From contig JAFMOC010000023.1 in assembly GCA_019802505.1 (NCBI GenBank), positions 4,045,912 through 4,109,911 on the forward strand: DNA of 64,000 nucleotides, in the 5' to 3' direction. The DNA is from Corydoras sp. C115. Lineage: Eukaryota > Chordata > Actinopteri > Siluriformes > Callichthyidae. The position numbers and the translations under genes are program-made. Positions within the stretch are counted from its first letter, which is position 1; every line of letters begins with the position of its first letter. Below the pieces are notes generated by a model. It did no database searches and had not been told where the DNA came from. It was given only the letters and a program-made list of their open reading frames with translations. Below are positions 41,000 to 52,804 of the stretch, piece by piece.

Positions 41000-43625
41000 C
41001 TAAACTAATATGTATCTTTTTGGTGTAATGTGTAGACTTCCGTGTGTGTTGTAGGCAGAGAGAGGTAGTGGGTCATTGAACTGCGATACTGTGTGAACCG
41101 TCAAACTCCCTGGGGAAAGTTCATAAGACCTCAGATGTTCAATGTAGAGTGATGTGTGTTCTTTGCAAAGAAAAACAACCTCAGAATTAACAAGTAGTAT
41201 CTGTTCAATTCTGCAGAACAGCGGCAATTCTCCCACTTGTCCCACAGACACAAACATTCCCACATCATAATCTGTTCCATCCATGTTGACACTTGATGTG
41301 CTGTAAATCATGTTGCTGCCAGTTTTTTGTACAATGTATGCCTTTGCAATATCAGGAAGCCCTGACACCAACAGAGAGGAGACATTAGATGTCTGCTGGT
41401 GTGGCTTAAAGAATGATGGTGCACTGAGATGGTATGCTACCATGTGTTGATGCCTGGTTGCTAATGTATTTAGCACATTCTTAAAGTTCTGTGTGTCCTG
41501 AACAACACGCTTGAAAAAGCGATGTTTGCCCTCGAATCTCATTGTCCAAAGGAGTACAAGTGGCCCAAAACAGCGTATAAGATCAGGGTAATGTTCAAGG
41601 TAGTGATGTTTAGGGCGGAGTGCAAAACTAGGAAAAACCTCCAGCAACATCTGTCGATGGTCCTGTATCTTTGACTGGAAATACTGGATAGTTTCCTCTG
41701 TAAATTTCAATGACAGCCCCAACTCAACTACCTCTTTCAAATCCATGAGAACAGTCCAGGCTCCATCTCCTTCTGGAATTTTATCACCAATAATCAAAGT
41801 CAGCAGTCTAAGCAATGTAGCATTTTCATGACCATTGCCGCCTATTGTGTTCTTTACAGTGAATGTCTTTGGGATAGACTTTGGTTTGTCAACTTTGTCT
41901 GCATGTTGGTATGGAAAAGACATGATTCTGTTGTTTAAATACTCAAGAGTAAAGTATTTGCAACGGATCATCTCCCCAATACACTTGGCAAGCTCTATGG
42001 GCACAATGCCCTCAAGAAGATCGTGTAGGACATCAGGTGGAAAACCAGTGACTGAAAATATTTCAATCTGGTTAAGAACACAATCTCCTTGAACACCACG
42101 CTGATCCTGACTCTGCCCATGAGCCACAGCCAGCACATCACAATCATGGCTGACTTTTGTCCTCTGACAAAATTCACCATTTCCAACTTCACACGTATGA
42201 ATTTGGTCTTGAGTAGCTGTGCAGAATCTGCAAAAATATTTGGCTCTGAAGGACTTTGTAAAGCCTGCTAACGAATGAGCTGCTAGATTGTCAGAAACTA
42301 CACACATTACTGTCCCCCGAACTGCTTTACCAATTTGCTCAATGAATACACCATCTTGCTCAAGAGTACAAAGGTCTTTTAACAGAGGAGCAAGAACTCT
42401 TTCATAACCAAATTTTTGAATGTCAGAAACTTTACACAAGGCTGCTAGCTGACTCAAATGCAAGGCCGACCTGTATTTAGATGGGAGATCAGCAAGTACC
42501 CAGTACACCGCACTTAACTTGTGGATTTTCCTTGATGTGCCAAGTGGGTTTGCTATTTCAAGATCGTCAGTGTACAAAATTAAAGGCAGTGTTAACTCCT
42601 CTGAAACCGACAACAGTTCATTGCCTTTAAAATATGACCCATCTTGGTGACTCACATAATGGCCATTAAGTGCTGTCTTTGTCTCTCGAACTTTGTCAAG
42701 AATGTCAGTATGTCTGAACATTTCCTGGATCATTTCAAGAACAGAAACATGCACTACTGTGTGCCCTGATTCACACATACTGCACAGGCAATACTACAGG
42801 GAAATTTTTCTCAAAGTAAGAATTTCGTCTCTTGGTTGAAGATAAGTCTTCGCCTTTAGCTGTTGAACTGGCCAAAATATTACTGTCCATAACAGCACTG
42901 ACTGCATGTTCAATAAATTCTTCAGTAACAGGAATGTCATGACTCTGTAAGACATCTCTAATAGTTTTCTTGATGAGGGGGTAGGACAGTGCAAATACTT
43001 GAGTCAAATGCTCTACTATTTTCTGAGTTGCCATGTTGGATACATGAAGAACAGTTTGCATCTTAAGAAACAATGATGCTAAGTTATGTTGCAACTCTGC
43101 TCTCAAATTATCATAATCCCACTGGCTTTCAATCTCAGGAAGGTTTAAGGAGGCTGAGTTCCCACAGTGAGCAGGTCCTTCATCACACTCAGCAGAGGAT
43201 GCTGCTAGAGCACCATCACTCTCCACTGACACCACATTATCACCAAAGTCTGAACTACCCATATGATTTCTACTTTTATGGGCATTAAATGATGAATACA
43301 CATTTGTGCGGTAATTACAGTTCTTGAATGGGCATGCTACCGTCTCATGTTTTCGTAAGCAATGTTTCGCTGCTTACAGGTGCACATGTCACATGAGAAA
43401 AATGCATGTGCTTCTTCATCTGTTTGTAATCTGCCCACATTCTTATGAGACCTTGACAAATGAGCTTTCAGTGCATTAAATGACTGAAAAGTACAAATAC
43501 AGTTCGCATAAAGACATGGCAAAGGGCTAATTCTTGAAAAAATGACTATGCTGAAAACGATAGTGCATAAATAGTTTTGCCCTGGTATCTAAGGATACAG
43601 AACATAACTTGCAGTTCCACTCCAT
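41000..43625 (-). pseudogene. C2H2 zinc-finger TNP2-like (CACTA) transposase with frame lesions
   Basis: Proposed start MEWNCKLCS at 43625, just after a CAG acceptor. The N-terminus has several C2H2 fingers: CKLC...HYRFQH, CLYANC...HLSRSH, a CDMC finger and CPFKNC...HKSRNH. From 43301 to 42771 is a linker, and from 42778 to 41000 an uninterrupted 592-codon frame. This has DNLAAHSLAGF followed by CRFC, PPDVLHDLLEG, FPSFALRPKHHYLEHY and WTMRFEGKHRFFKRVV, an order that parallels the TNP2-type RNase H-like transposases of CACTA elements. Three frame breaks are visible: a T6 run near 43540, a one-base loss near 43380 and loss of one TG unit near 42775. All lie in simple sequence, so assembly error is possible. 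The family parallel is by eye, not by search. Confidence 0.62.
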
Positions 43626-43739
43626 TGAACAATCTGTACCATGGGAACAAAAGTTGTGTAAGCACAAACAACATCTTTTCTTTTTCAAAATTTTACTTAA
43701 AACATACCTTAGATGATAAAGAAATCTGCTGTCATACAA

Positions 43740-44519
43740 TCCTGGGGGGAAAAAAAGAGAAATTTTTCAATTAAAAATCAAAAGTTAGGGTTGAAAAAAA
43801 AACTAAATTTGATGCTCATATTTTATTTAGATACAATGTTAATGTTAAAGTGAACAAACAAGAGCAAATACAGAATTTGTTGTGAAGAAACAATTGGGTC
43901 TTTACACCGATTTGAAAATCTCCACCAATTAATTCCCCAATATAAACCAAGAACAAAGAACGTTCAAAGATTTGCATTAGTTTCTTGACTTAAAAAACGT
44001 TGACTTTTAATAAACGCTAAAAAAAAAATAATAATATTAAAGCAACATCACCTCCTCGCCTTTCCCGCCAAAAGTTCTCGAACAAATTATCGGTGCTTCA
44101 ATTCTGTTACCACCAGCTAGATAAGCACCAAGTGCTAACTAACTAGGTTAAATATCCGACTATGTCCCTTTTCAAAACTCCAGATAGAAGTAGGATTACA
44201 AGTTTCTGTACTTGCAATAGTGATGCCTATATTGAACGCTAACTACGTCACATAAATCTAACGCCAGTTTCTTCACGCTAGCGCCCAAAGCTGATACGGT
44301 CGCATATCGAAATGTGGAAAAAATAAAGACGCCCAAACTACTTCCTTCACGGGAACAAGACGTGTATAACAACCGGCTACTTACCAATTTCGCTCGAGAA
44401 GTCCTCGTTCGCTAACGCGCCTCCATCTTTTCCACTGTGAAAACTACATCCGGGATACTAGGCATGTTGGTGACGTCAGACGCTGTGTGATTTCGGATAC
44501 TCATAAATAATAACGTTAG
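43740..44519 (-). promoter_or_regulatory. Presumed 5' region of the CACTA-like element's genes
   Basis: AT-rich sequence up to 44040, then a GC-richer, CpG-containing stretch to about 44480 ending near TGACGTCA-like GGTGACGTCAGACG. It precedes the zinc-finger exon on the minus strand and probably holds the promoter and a non-coding first exon. No TATA box could be fixed. This is positional inference. Confidence 0.35.
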
Positions 44520-45400
44520 TGACTGTCATTACTCAAAAATATGTACTCAGTTAAACTTAAAACATAACAAAAGGTTAAGACAGCGCAAAACCTTAATGTT
44601 GGGTTAACTAAATATCCAATTTTGATTTTTATACCAATAAAGAATATGAGTTAACAATACTCTTTGGGTTTACAGTGTAGTATTAGTCATGTGTGGCATA
44701 CAAATGTGTGTCACAACATAGAGGCAATCAGGTTGATCACGATGAACACTGGATGGGCTTGGGGAATTCCCCAAGCCCTGGATGGGCTTGGGGAATTGTC
44801 GTGACGTCACTTCCTGCCACGCCGTCAGTGTGTAGATGCGTACGTGTGCTGTCTAGCTCTGTTAAGCTTAACTACTAAATTAAGTGTTATCTAGTTACTT
44901 TTAGTTACTTTTTTTTCACATTCTATTGACTGTTTAGCTACCTCATCGTTATAACATAGCATTTATTCCGCTTTTTGTCCCTCTCTACTCTCCAAATCGC
45001 GGTGTAGTTGCTAGCGTTTTTAGCCGCTAACGCTAGCACTTTCTGCTTACTATCGCGGTCGTTTGCTGCCAACACCGCTGCATTAATTACACGCGTCGTT
45101 TATAAATATTAGCCTATACTATAAAAGAGTCATCTCCTGATCTGCGACGCCGGATTCACCTGTTTGGATTTTCGGATCGGATTTTATTGGACTCAACGCC
45201 GATCTTCACACACCGCATTGTGAGAACCTTCAGGACTCAACCTCCATCCGACGCTAATACAGCCAGATTCACTAGATTTGGATCTCCACCAGCCGCTGCC
45301 ACTGCTTTGTTTCATCATCAGCTGTAACAGCGGGAAATAACCTCACATCTCTACCCACCCGAAGCTAAGTTTATTTCTTAATTTATATATAAACTTTACA

Positions 45401-46288
45401 ATGGCACTTTCCCCTCTGGTTGCGTGCCCTCAGTGCAGTATGTACAGACAGTCTTCCTCCGTCATTACTGATAATTCAGTCTGTGAGAAGTGTAGCCTAG
45501 TTCTTAGTCTGACGGAGAAGATTTCAGTGCTAGAAGAGCGCATTCGGGTTTTAGAACAGGGTCATGTTAGAGAAGATGTGTCAGGGACCAGTTTAGCCAG
45601 CCCAAATGCCACAGGATCAGGTCCTAAATCTCCGGCTTTAGAGCCCTCGCAGCAGGGTGAGTGGGTGACGACCAGGCGACGTACACGTAGAACTGAGCAT
45701 CACTCTTCTAGGATCCACGTGTCCAATCGGTTTTCCCCGCTCAGTGACTCACCCACTGAGAAACCGGTTGCTAAAAGTGCTCTGGTTATTGGCGACTCCC
45801 AGCTCAGACACGTGCGAATCGCTACCCCCTTAGAGACCCCAGCAACCATAGTCCGGTGCATTCCGGGGGCCAGGGCTCCAGACATCAGGGCGAACCTCAA
45901 AGTGCTGGCTAATGCTAAACGCTCATTCTCTAGAATAGTTATTCACGTCGGCACTAATGACGTTTGTCTCAAGCAGTCTGAGATTACTAAGGCTAATGTT
46001 AAAGAGGTGTGTGGAACCGCTGCAATGATGTCTGATGAAGTAGTTGTCTCTGGTCCCCTACCAATTAGGCGTGGCGGCGAAACCTACAGCAGGTTATGGT
46101 CGCTACGTTGCTGGATGTCTAAGTGGTGCTCAGAGAACCACATTACCTTTATTGATAATTGGTCTACTTTTGAGGGAAGGCCTGGCCTTTTGAAATGGGA
46201 CGGCATCCATCCTTCCCGGGAGGGTGCTGCGCTCATGTCACATAACATAGCCGATAGGGTCTTTTCTTCAGATAGAAAAAAAAAATGA
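45401..46288 (+). CDS. L2 ORF1 protein: zinc motif, coiled coil and SGNH/GDSL-type esterase
   Basis: 295 residues. Residues 9-31 carry CPQC and CEKC pairs (C-x2-C ... C-x2-C). Residues 33-52 form a short coiled coil (LTEKISVLEERIRVLEQG). After a basic linker with TTRRRTRRTEHH, residues about 126-285 are an SGNH-fold hydrolase: VIGDSQLRH (block I, catalytic Ser), VHVGTND-like IVIHVGTNDVC (block III), and WDGIHPSREG (block V, Asp and His). Such esterases are known in ORF1 of CR1 and some L2 LINEs, where the protein packages element RNA. All key residues are present and no frame break was seen. The ATG is preceded by a long untranslated leader. Confidence 0.88.
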   Translation: MALSPLVACPQCSMYRQSSSVITDNSVCEKCSLVLSLTEKISVLEERIRVLEQGHVREDVSGTSLASPNATGSGPKSPALEPSQQGEWVTTRRRTRRTEHHSSRIHVSNRFSPLSDSPTEKPVAKSALVIGDSQLRHVRIATPLETPATIVRCIPGARAPDIRANLKVLANAKRSFSRIVIHVGTNDVCLKQSEITKANVKEVCGTAAMMSDEVVVSGPLPIRRGGETYSRLWSLRCWMSKWCSENHITFIDNWSTFEGRPGLLKWDGIHPSREGAALMSHNIADRVFSSDRKKK

Positions 46289-46441
46289 CAATTCAGAGCC
46301 AAGGCCAGGCAGCAGACAGAATGGCCTGACCAACTGCCTGCGAACTGCCAGGAGTCGTCACCCACAATAACTAGGTTCCATACCATTAAGACAGTTATCA
46401 AGTATCGCAGTGAGCAAAAAACAACAAAAGGAGTCCAAAAA

Positions 46442-49375
46442 GTGTGCCAAAAAAATCTCATTAATATCAATACAACCTCAAGTAATGTAAGAAACACTTT
46501 TAAGTTAAAACTTGGGTTATTAAACATTATGTCACTGTCATCAAAATCAGCTCTAGTTCAAGAAATAATAACTGATAACTTTCTAAATGTCTTTTGTCTC
46601 ACAGAGACCTGGATTAGGGCCAATGAATACCTAGCATTAAATGATGCCTCTCCACCTGGTTATACTTATGCTCATAAACCACGTCTTAGTGGACGAGGAG
46701 GTGGTGTGGCTACGATCTATAAAGAAAACATAAATGTAACACTTAATAATAAGTATGAGTAAAAATCCTTCGAAGCGCTTGTACTCAACATAAGCAGTTC
46801 ATCTTCATTGAAGAATAAATCCAACCTAATGCATCTTATTACCATATACCGCCCTCCCGGCCCATACACAAAGTTTATTAAAGAATTTGGTGAATTTCTC
46901 TCTAGCATAGTAATCTCATCAGACAAGGCCTTAATAGTCGGTGACTTCAATGTTCACTTTGAAAACCCACTAGACTCATTTAAATTAGCCTTTGACTCCA
47001 TCCTAGATTCCATGGGCATTACTCAAAGTGTAGTTGGTAAAACACATCGCTGTAAATATACATTAGACTTAGTTTTATCACATGGTATTAACATTAATAA
47101 TTTAACTATTGTTCCACTATGTGAGGTCATCTCCGATCACTATTTGATAACCTACGATTTAGAAATTGATATTGATCCAGTCATTAAACCGCGATATGAC
47201 ATGAAGCGTACAATCATCCCCTCTACTGCTGTGTCATTCCTACAACATTTACCCGAATTAAACATTAAACCAGCATCAGGACCCGATGAACTTGAAAACA
47301 CAGCGGATTACCTTAAACACATGTTTTCTGCAACCTTAGACATTGTCGCTCCACTTAAACTAAAAAGGATTAAAGATAAAAGACTCGTTCCATGGTTTAA
47401 TGATCAAACACGCGCCCTAAAACAAGCCACTAGAACCATGGAGCGTAAATGGAGACAAACTAAATTAGAGGTATTTAGGGTTGCATGGAAGGACAGTATG
47501 ACTGAGTACAAACATGCACTCAATGCAGCGAAGACTAAATATTATTCTGAATTAATAGAGAACAACAAAAACAACCAAAGATTCCTCTTTAGTACCATTG
47601 CCAAATTAACTCGAAGTGCTACTGAATCAGATTCACAGATTCACTCACAGTTCAGCAGCAATGATTTCATGAATTTCTTTAGTGATAAAATTGAAAACAT
47701 AAGACTTAAATCATCTAATGCATTGTGTAGCGTAACCAATAATCAACCCTCAATGATTTATGAAAAATCTAGTGGTAGAGAAAATAATATAGTACAAGAG
47801 TTAAATACCTTTAACCCCATATCTAAAAAAGAGCTTGTCTCATTAATTACACAATCAAAGACAACATCCTGTATGTTAGACCCAATACCAACAAATCTGC
47901 TTAAAGACCTCCTACCAAATATCACAGAGCCTTTTATAAACATTATAAATTCATCACTTAAAATAGGCTATGTCCCCAAAAATCTGAAGTGTGCAGTCAT
48001 TAAACCATTACTTAAAAAACCTAATTTAGATCCTCTAATACTGTCCAACTATAGACCAATATCAAACCTTCCTTTTGTCTCTAAAATCCTAGAAAAAATA
48101 GTGTTCAACCAGCTGAATCGCCATCTTCAAGCTAATAACGTTCATGAAGTTTTTCAGTCAGGTTTTAGGTCTCACCATAGCACTGAGACAGCCTTAATTA
48201 AAGTTGTTAATGACTTATTAATGTCCTCTGATAATAACCAAATCTCTTTTCTTGTATTATTAGATCTTAGTGCAGCCTTTGACACTATGGACCATAACAT
48301 CTTAGTTGATAGATTAGAAAACATTGTGGGTGTTACAGGATCTGCACTCCAGTGGTTTAAATCCTACCTGACTGATCGATATCAATTCACCTGTGTTAAC
48401 AACCAATATTCTGATCTCGTTAAAGTTAAATATGGTGTCCCACAAGGGTCAGTTCTGGGTCCACTCCTATTTGCATTATATATGCTTCCATTGGGATCAA
48501 TTATTCGTAAACATGGAATCTGTTTCCACTCATATGCAGATGATACACAGTTATATGTTTCAGCTAACCCTAATGATGGTTGTTCAGTCACTAAGCTCGA
48601 GGACTGCATCCAAGATATTAAAATGTGGATGTCAAAAAACTTCCTACTGCTAAATTCTGATAAAACAGAGTTTCTGATAGTTGGACCCAAGGACAAAATT
48701 AACAAAGCTTCTAACACTATGTTAAACCTTGATAACTCTTTAATTAGACCCAGTTCATCTGTAAATAATCTCGGTGTCATTATTGATTCAGATCTCTCCT
48801 TTACAAAGCACATTAGCAATATCACTAGAATTGCATTTTTTCACCTTCGTAACATTTCGAAGCTACGAAATATCCTCTCCCTCCAAGATGCAGAAAAACT
48901 AATTCATGCTTTTATTACCTCAAGGTTAGATTATTGTAATTCACTTCTGACAGGATGTTCTAATAAATCATTACATAAATTACAACTTGTGCAGAATGCT
49001 GCAGCTAGAGTTTTAACTAAAACCAGAAAGTTTGATCATATAACTCCTGTGTTATCAAACTTGCACTGGCTACCAGTTAAGTTTCGTATCGAGTACAAAA
49101 TTTTATTAATAACATATAAAATTTTACATAACCAGGCTCCACAGTATCTGAGTGAGCTGATTCAATTGTACCAGCCGACACGTGAGCTCCGATCTCAAGG
49201 TGCTGGCTTACTCTTAGCTCCTAGAATAAATAAAATTACTGCTGGTGGAAGAGCGTTCTCCCACAAGGCTCCTCAACTTTGGAATAGCCTTCCAGTTACT
49301 GTTCGTGATTCTGAATCACTATTAATCTTTAAAAATAAATTAAAAACACATTTATTTAATCTTGCGTTTAACTAA
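46442..49375 (+). pseudogene. L2 ORF2: AP endonuclease and reverse transcriptase with one in-frame stop
   Basis: 977 codons from MCQKNLIN; only codon 107 (TAA, 46760-46762) interrupts it, and the same frame continues to 49375. The endonuclease shows LTETWI (53-58), IVGDFN (about 165) and ISDHYLITY. The reverse transcriptase shows LKPLL..., SNYRPISNLPF, LDLSAAFDTMDH, GVPQGSVLGPLLF and the catalytic YADD (698-701). The C-terminus has LQLVQNAAARVL. Because the stop falls inside the endonuclease, this copy could not make the full protein unless the stop is an error or polymorphism. It nicks DNA and reverse-transcribes the element RNA at the target. Confidence 0.88.
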
Positions 49376-50072
49376 TCCCCTGTAGATAAAGATGGAGGTC
49401 TCAGACATGGCTGTGTTGGGGGGTAATCTCTGATCAGTGTATGCTGGCATTTCACCTCTTCACCCACCTCATCATTAATGGGGGGGGGTGTGGCGCTGGA
49501 ATGATGCTGTTCCGGGGCGCCATCTCAACTATGTAGAGTCTGCAGTATCTGCCTCTTTTAGTTATGCTGCTCTAGTCAGTGATGCCGGAGTCACATGCTG
49601 CACTGTGTCAATTAATTACTTATTAATTAAATGCCATGCTTTATTATTAGCTCTAACTCCCTTCCTTTGTCTGTTTCTTTTGAGGTGTCCCCCGGCTTCC
49701 TGGAGATCCATGGCTCTGCTTACGAATACTGTATGGATCCTGACAAGGCGGTCCTGCAGGACGCCCCCTAATGGACTCACATATAGTTTTCTAGTTGTTA
49801 GTTTTTCCATTTGTTTAGTATCTGGACATGGCTGTTCTACACTGTTGTTGCTGCCCGGCCGCTCAAGGAGGATGAGTCCCCCACTGAGTCTTGGTCCTCC
49901 CAAGGTTTCTTCCTTAAATAACAACATAAAAGGGAGTTTTTTCTTGCCACTGTCGCTTCGGCTTGCTCTTTGGGGGTTTAAAGGCTTTTCATTCTGTAAA
50001 GCTGCTTTGTGACAATGTACTGTTGTAAAAAGCGCTATATAAATAAATTACTTGACTTGACTTGACTTGACA
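49376..50072 (+). other. L2 3' untranslated region and (TTGAC)n tail
   Basis: The last 200 bp (TGCCACTGTCGCTTCGGC, AAAGCTGCTTTGTGACAATG, AAAAAGCGCTATATAAATAA) are the part found alone in truncated copies, as expected for the reverse-transcriptase recognition end. The tail is four TTGAC pentamers. Confidence 0.85.
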
Positions 50073-50319
50073 CTCTCCCCCTGTATGATGTCTGTGGTAA
50101 TAGCCATTTCCACTTAGACAATCAAGCATACTATACCTTCTCCAGCATGCCCTCCCAGTTTTTTTTTTGTTAATATAAAATACATCCAAAATGTATTCCT
50201 AAAACCTTCATTGACCCTTAACTTTTTGCCACGTTAACTGCCGATTTATATCGTTGGAGTGCATTTTGTAATGTCTTTACATCAATCCGTTTGGTTATTA
50301 AATTAAATTAAATTTAAAT

Positions 50320-50437
50320 TAAATTGGGTCATTTAGCAGACGCTTTTATCCAAAGCGACTTACAAGGTGAGCACAGGGTTAATCACAACATCCCTGGAGC
50401 AATGAGGGTTAAGGGTCTTGCTCAAGGACCCATTATT
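50320..50437 (-). mobile_element. SINE family 2, 3' fragment, antisense
   Basis: TTTAGCAGACGCTTTTATCC, AAAGCGACTTACAAGGTGAG and CCCTGGAGCAATGAGGGTTA match the family 2 tail in reverse. The tRNA-like head is absent. Confidence 0.8.
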
Positions 50438-51316
50438 ATCACAGTGATCTCCTGTATAAGCTCAGAGAGATGCTCATGGTAATGGTCTCTGAAGACCTTT
50501 TAAGATTTTTCCTTTGTTTACACAACAAGGGTTCTACAGCTCGGCTATACGTACAGCTTCATACAAATTTACTCCAAGAGTGTGGCAAAAATTTCACTGT
50601 TCTCTAAAGGTTTCATTCACCGCTTTTCTTTTTTGTTTTTCCAAATCTTCTATTTTTATGTGAAGTTGAGTTGAGGAGCTCATGTTGTATGTAAAGTCTT
50701 GACAGTGCGCTTGTACATGGACTTTTCCTACATCCCACCATTGATTAAAATTTTCAAAGGCGTGAGTCTTTATTTTTCATTTGGCACTTTTATGCTGTGA
50801 TGATCTGAAAAACCACTAGGGGTTATGAAAGCTTTAATGACTCTGTTGTTCAAACCTTTATTAGTATAATCTGTCCAGCCTAGCTCCAATGAATCAATGA
50901 ATCAATTCTACATCTCCACACATCTACCAGATTATATTCTGTTATCAGATTATTGAAAATTTTACTATATGAGGTTCTTCTCCTTTTCTGTAATAATAAC
51001 AACAATAAAATTAGTGGTACAAGTCCAATCAGCACCTTTAATTAAACGTATTTCCTGGAGATTTATTCTACTTAAAGTGTCTTAATTTTGAAAACATGTT
51101 CATACATGTATACATACAGGGTGCATACACATTCACAAATAAACCTGAAAATCCTTTAATCAGATTTAACACACAAATACTTTTCTATTTTCTACCTCAG
51201 TCACTTAACTTTTTTCCACCTTAGTCTCATGGCTACATCTGAGCTGAGTTTAGTTTCATAGTTGAAAAAGAGGATCCTCCCACCATAAACCCCACTCCAC
51301 TTTATTACTGTGATCT
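50438..51316. other. Unassigned intergenic sequence
   Basis: AT-rich, many stops in all frames, no recognised repeat, RNA gene or exon. Confidence 0.4.
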
Positions 51317-52120
51317 GTGTGGGTTTTATGTAAAAACTTTGTCTTATATTTAAAATTTCTAAAACGACTCTGTTACACATTCCCGTTCACGCCCCACCGC
51401 TCCGCTCTCTCATTCACACACACACACTACACCGACACGCCCAAGTCCCGCTGCTACACGCTCCGCACCGCACACACCCATCTCCACACCTGTTTCACAT
51501 TCCATTAATCACAGATCACCCTCTCCAGACTATTAGGTGCAGTTGCGCGTCGCTGATGACAGCGTCCTTTTAAACCGCCGATCCGGATCCATCGGCGCAG
51601 AGTTTTTTGAGATTAAACACGTTTATGCACGCTGCGCACTGCAACCCGTTACGCTCCTGTCCGGGACATCCTGACCGTCTTCTGGCGAGACTGGCTCTTT
51701 GTTCTTCTGCTGACTCGCTACTTTTCCCCAGAACCGCTCACCACGGGAGTAATAAGTACTTCGGGGACTGCGCCGTGACCACACCAACCCCCACTCGTCC
51801 ATATGCCACGCCACTTCATGCGCCTCCTCGACGTGAGCCGCCGATTTCCACGAACGGGGTGGAGTGATTGACAGTTTATTCTGATTGACTATTTTTTGGT
51901 TTTTCGTTTATATCCCGCTTGGAGGAAAATAAACGTGTTATTGATCGTTTCAACACGCCTCTCTATTTTCCTCCAGCAACTAGACGCATAGCTGACAGAC
52001 TCCTCTTATCCCATCCCATATTTATATTTAAAGAGCCTGTTACTGTTTTCATACAGAAAATTAAAAGGAGAAACAGCAGAAAAAAGAGACATGAGAAAAG
52101 AATCCTCAAGTGAATCACCT
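51317..52120. other. GC-richer island with short unassigned frames
   Basis: CpG-containing stretch with a + strand frame at 51607-51867 (MRLNTFMHAAHCN...) and another open to 52113 ending in the basic KIKRRNSRKKRHEKRILK. I recognise neither. Possible explanations are a first exon with promoter, or an LTR/transposon leader. No splice or promoter evidence decides. Confidence 0.25.
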
Positions 52121-52519
52121 TTATTTTACTTCTTTAAGACTTTATGTAGGGTTGTCATATTTTAAACATTTGTAATAATCATTTACCTCCACTGTTAAGA
52201 TTCATTCAAAAATAGTTGATTTCCTTCAGTGAGTATAGATTCTCTTCATTATAGGTCTCAGTTTCTGATAATTCTGGTCCAGTTTATTCATCTTTCATCT
52301 CGTCAGCCACATCCAGTGTTTCTGCTCCTGAAATCTGTTGTGCAACAACGGTTTCCACCTGCATTTTTCAACTGTGTGGACCTTATCCTGTCTGCCTTCA
52401 GGGTTTTGGGATCTGTTTGATCTTTAACCTGGACTTTACTCTGGGTTCTAGTTTATCACTTTTCTGTGTTCCATCTCTTGCATCAGCAGCAACAGCATTC
52501 TGTTCAAGAGTGGTTCCAA
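52121..52519. other. Unassigned sequence
   Basis: No frame, repeat or RNA gene recognised. Confidence 0.35.
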
Positions 52520-52645
52520 CTGTATCATTTAATTAAAGTAGTTAAAGACTTAATAATGTCCTCTGATAATAACCAAATCTATTTTCTTGTCTTATTAGAT
52601 CTTAGTGCAGCCTTTGACAATAAAAATCATAATATCCCAGGATGC
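52520..52645 (+). mobile_element. L2 reverse transcriptase fragment
   Basis: Translates with LIKVVKDLIMSSDNNQI and FLVLLDLSAAFD, nearly the same as 48190-48300 of the full L2. Both ends are abrupt and lack the tail, so it is an internal scrap. Confidence 0.85.
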
Positions 52646-52755
52646 AGCAGAGAGAAAGAAAAGAGAGACTTTTTTTTACTTTTAGCGTAGCTTGTCATCT
52701 ACAACAGAGCTAACTGCTTCCCCACAGCACTGTATGGATTTAAAAGTCACAAAAT

Positions 52756-52756
<1 letters not shown>

Positions 52757-52801
<45 letters not shown>
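52757..52801. repeat. Compound CA/TA microsatellite
   Basis: A short CA run passes into about 18 TA units. Confidence 0.93.

Positions 52802-52804
<3 letters not shown>

Larger units (their letters stand above)
36951..44678 (-). mobile_element. CACTA/EnSpm-like DNA transposon, 7,728 bp, carrying two genes
   Basis: The left end is ACACTGTAAAACCCAA and the right end, reverse complemented, is ACACTGTAAACCCAA: inverted repeats of 15-16 bp differing by one base. AGT flanks both sides (36948-36950 and 44679-44681), a 3-bp duplication as made by CACTA elements. Subterminal zones (about 36970-37330 and 44520-44670) are crowded with short GTTAAC, AACTTAA and AAGTTAA motifs, another CACTA habit. Inside, both on the minus strand, are a zinc-finger/TNP2-like transposase and a second spliced gene resembling fish SAMD3-like proteins. 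Both carry frame lesions. Superfamily assignment combines ends and protein architecture and is inference. Confidence 0.72.
44750..50072 (+). mobile_element. Near full-length L2-clade LINE, two ORFs
   Basis: A CpG-rich 5' untranslated region (about 44790-45400) leads to ORF1 (45401-46288), a 153-bp gap and ORF2 (46442-49375), then a 3' untranslated region ending AGCGCTATATAAATAAATTA and a (TTGAC)n tail. The two-ORF layout, an esterase in ORF1 and a pentamer tail instead of poly(A) fit the L2 clade described in fish (ZfL2 type). Fragments of the same family recur at 1, 16269, 52520, 53628, 56873 and 61110. The 5' boundary was set where the antisense copy near 60560 stops matching. Confidence 0.88.

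Noticed and set aside
45700..45900. Minus-strand frame opposite L2 ORF1
   Set aside because: Shadow of a well-supported esterase frame.
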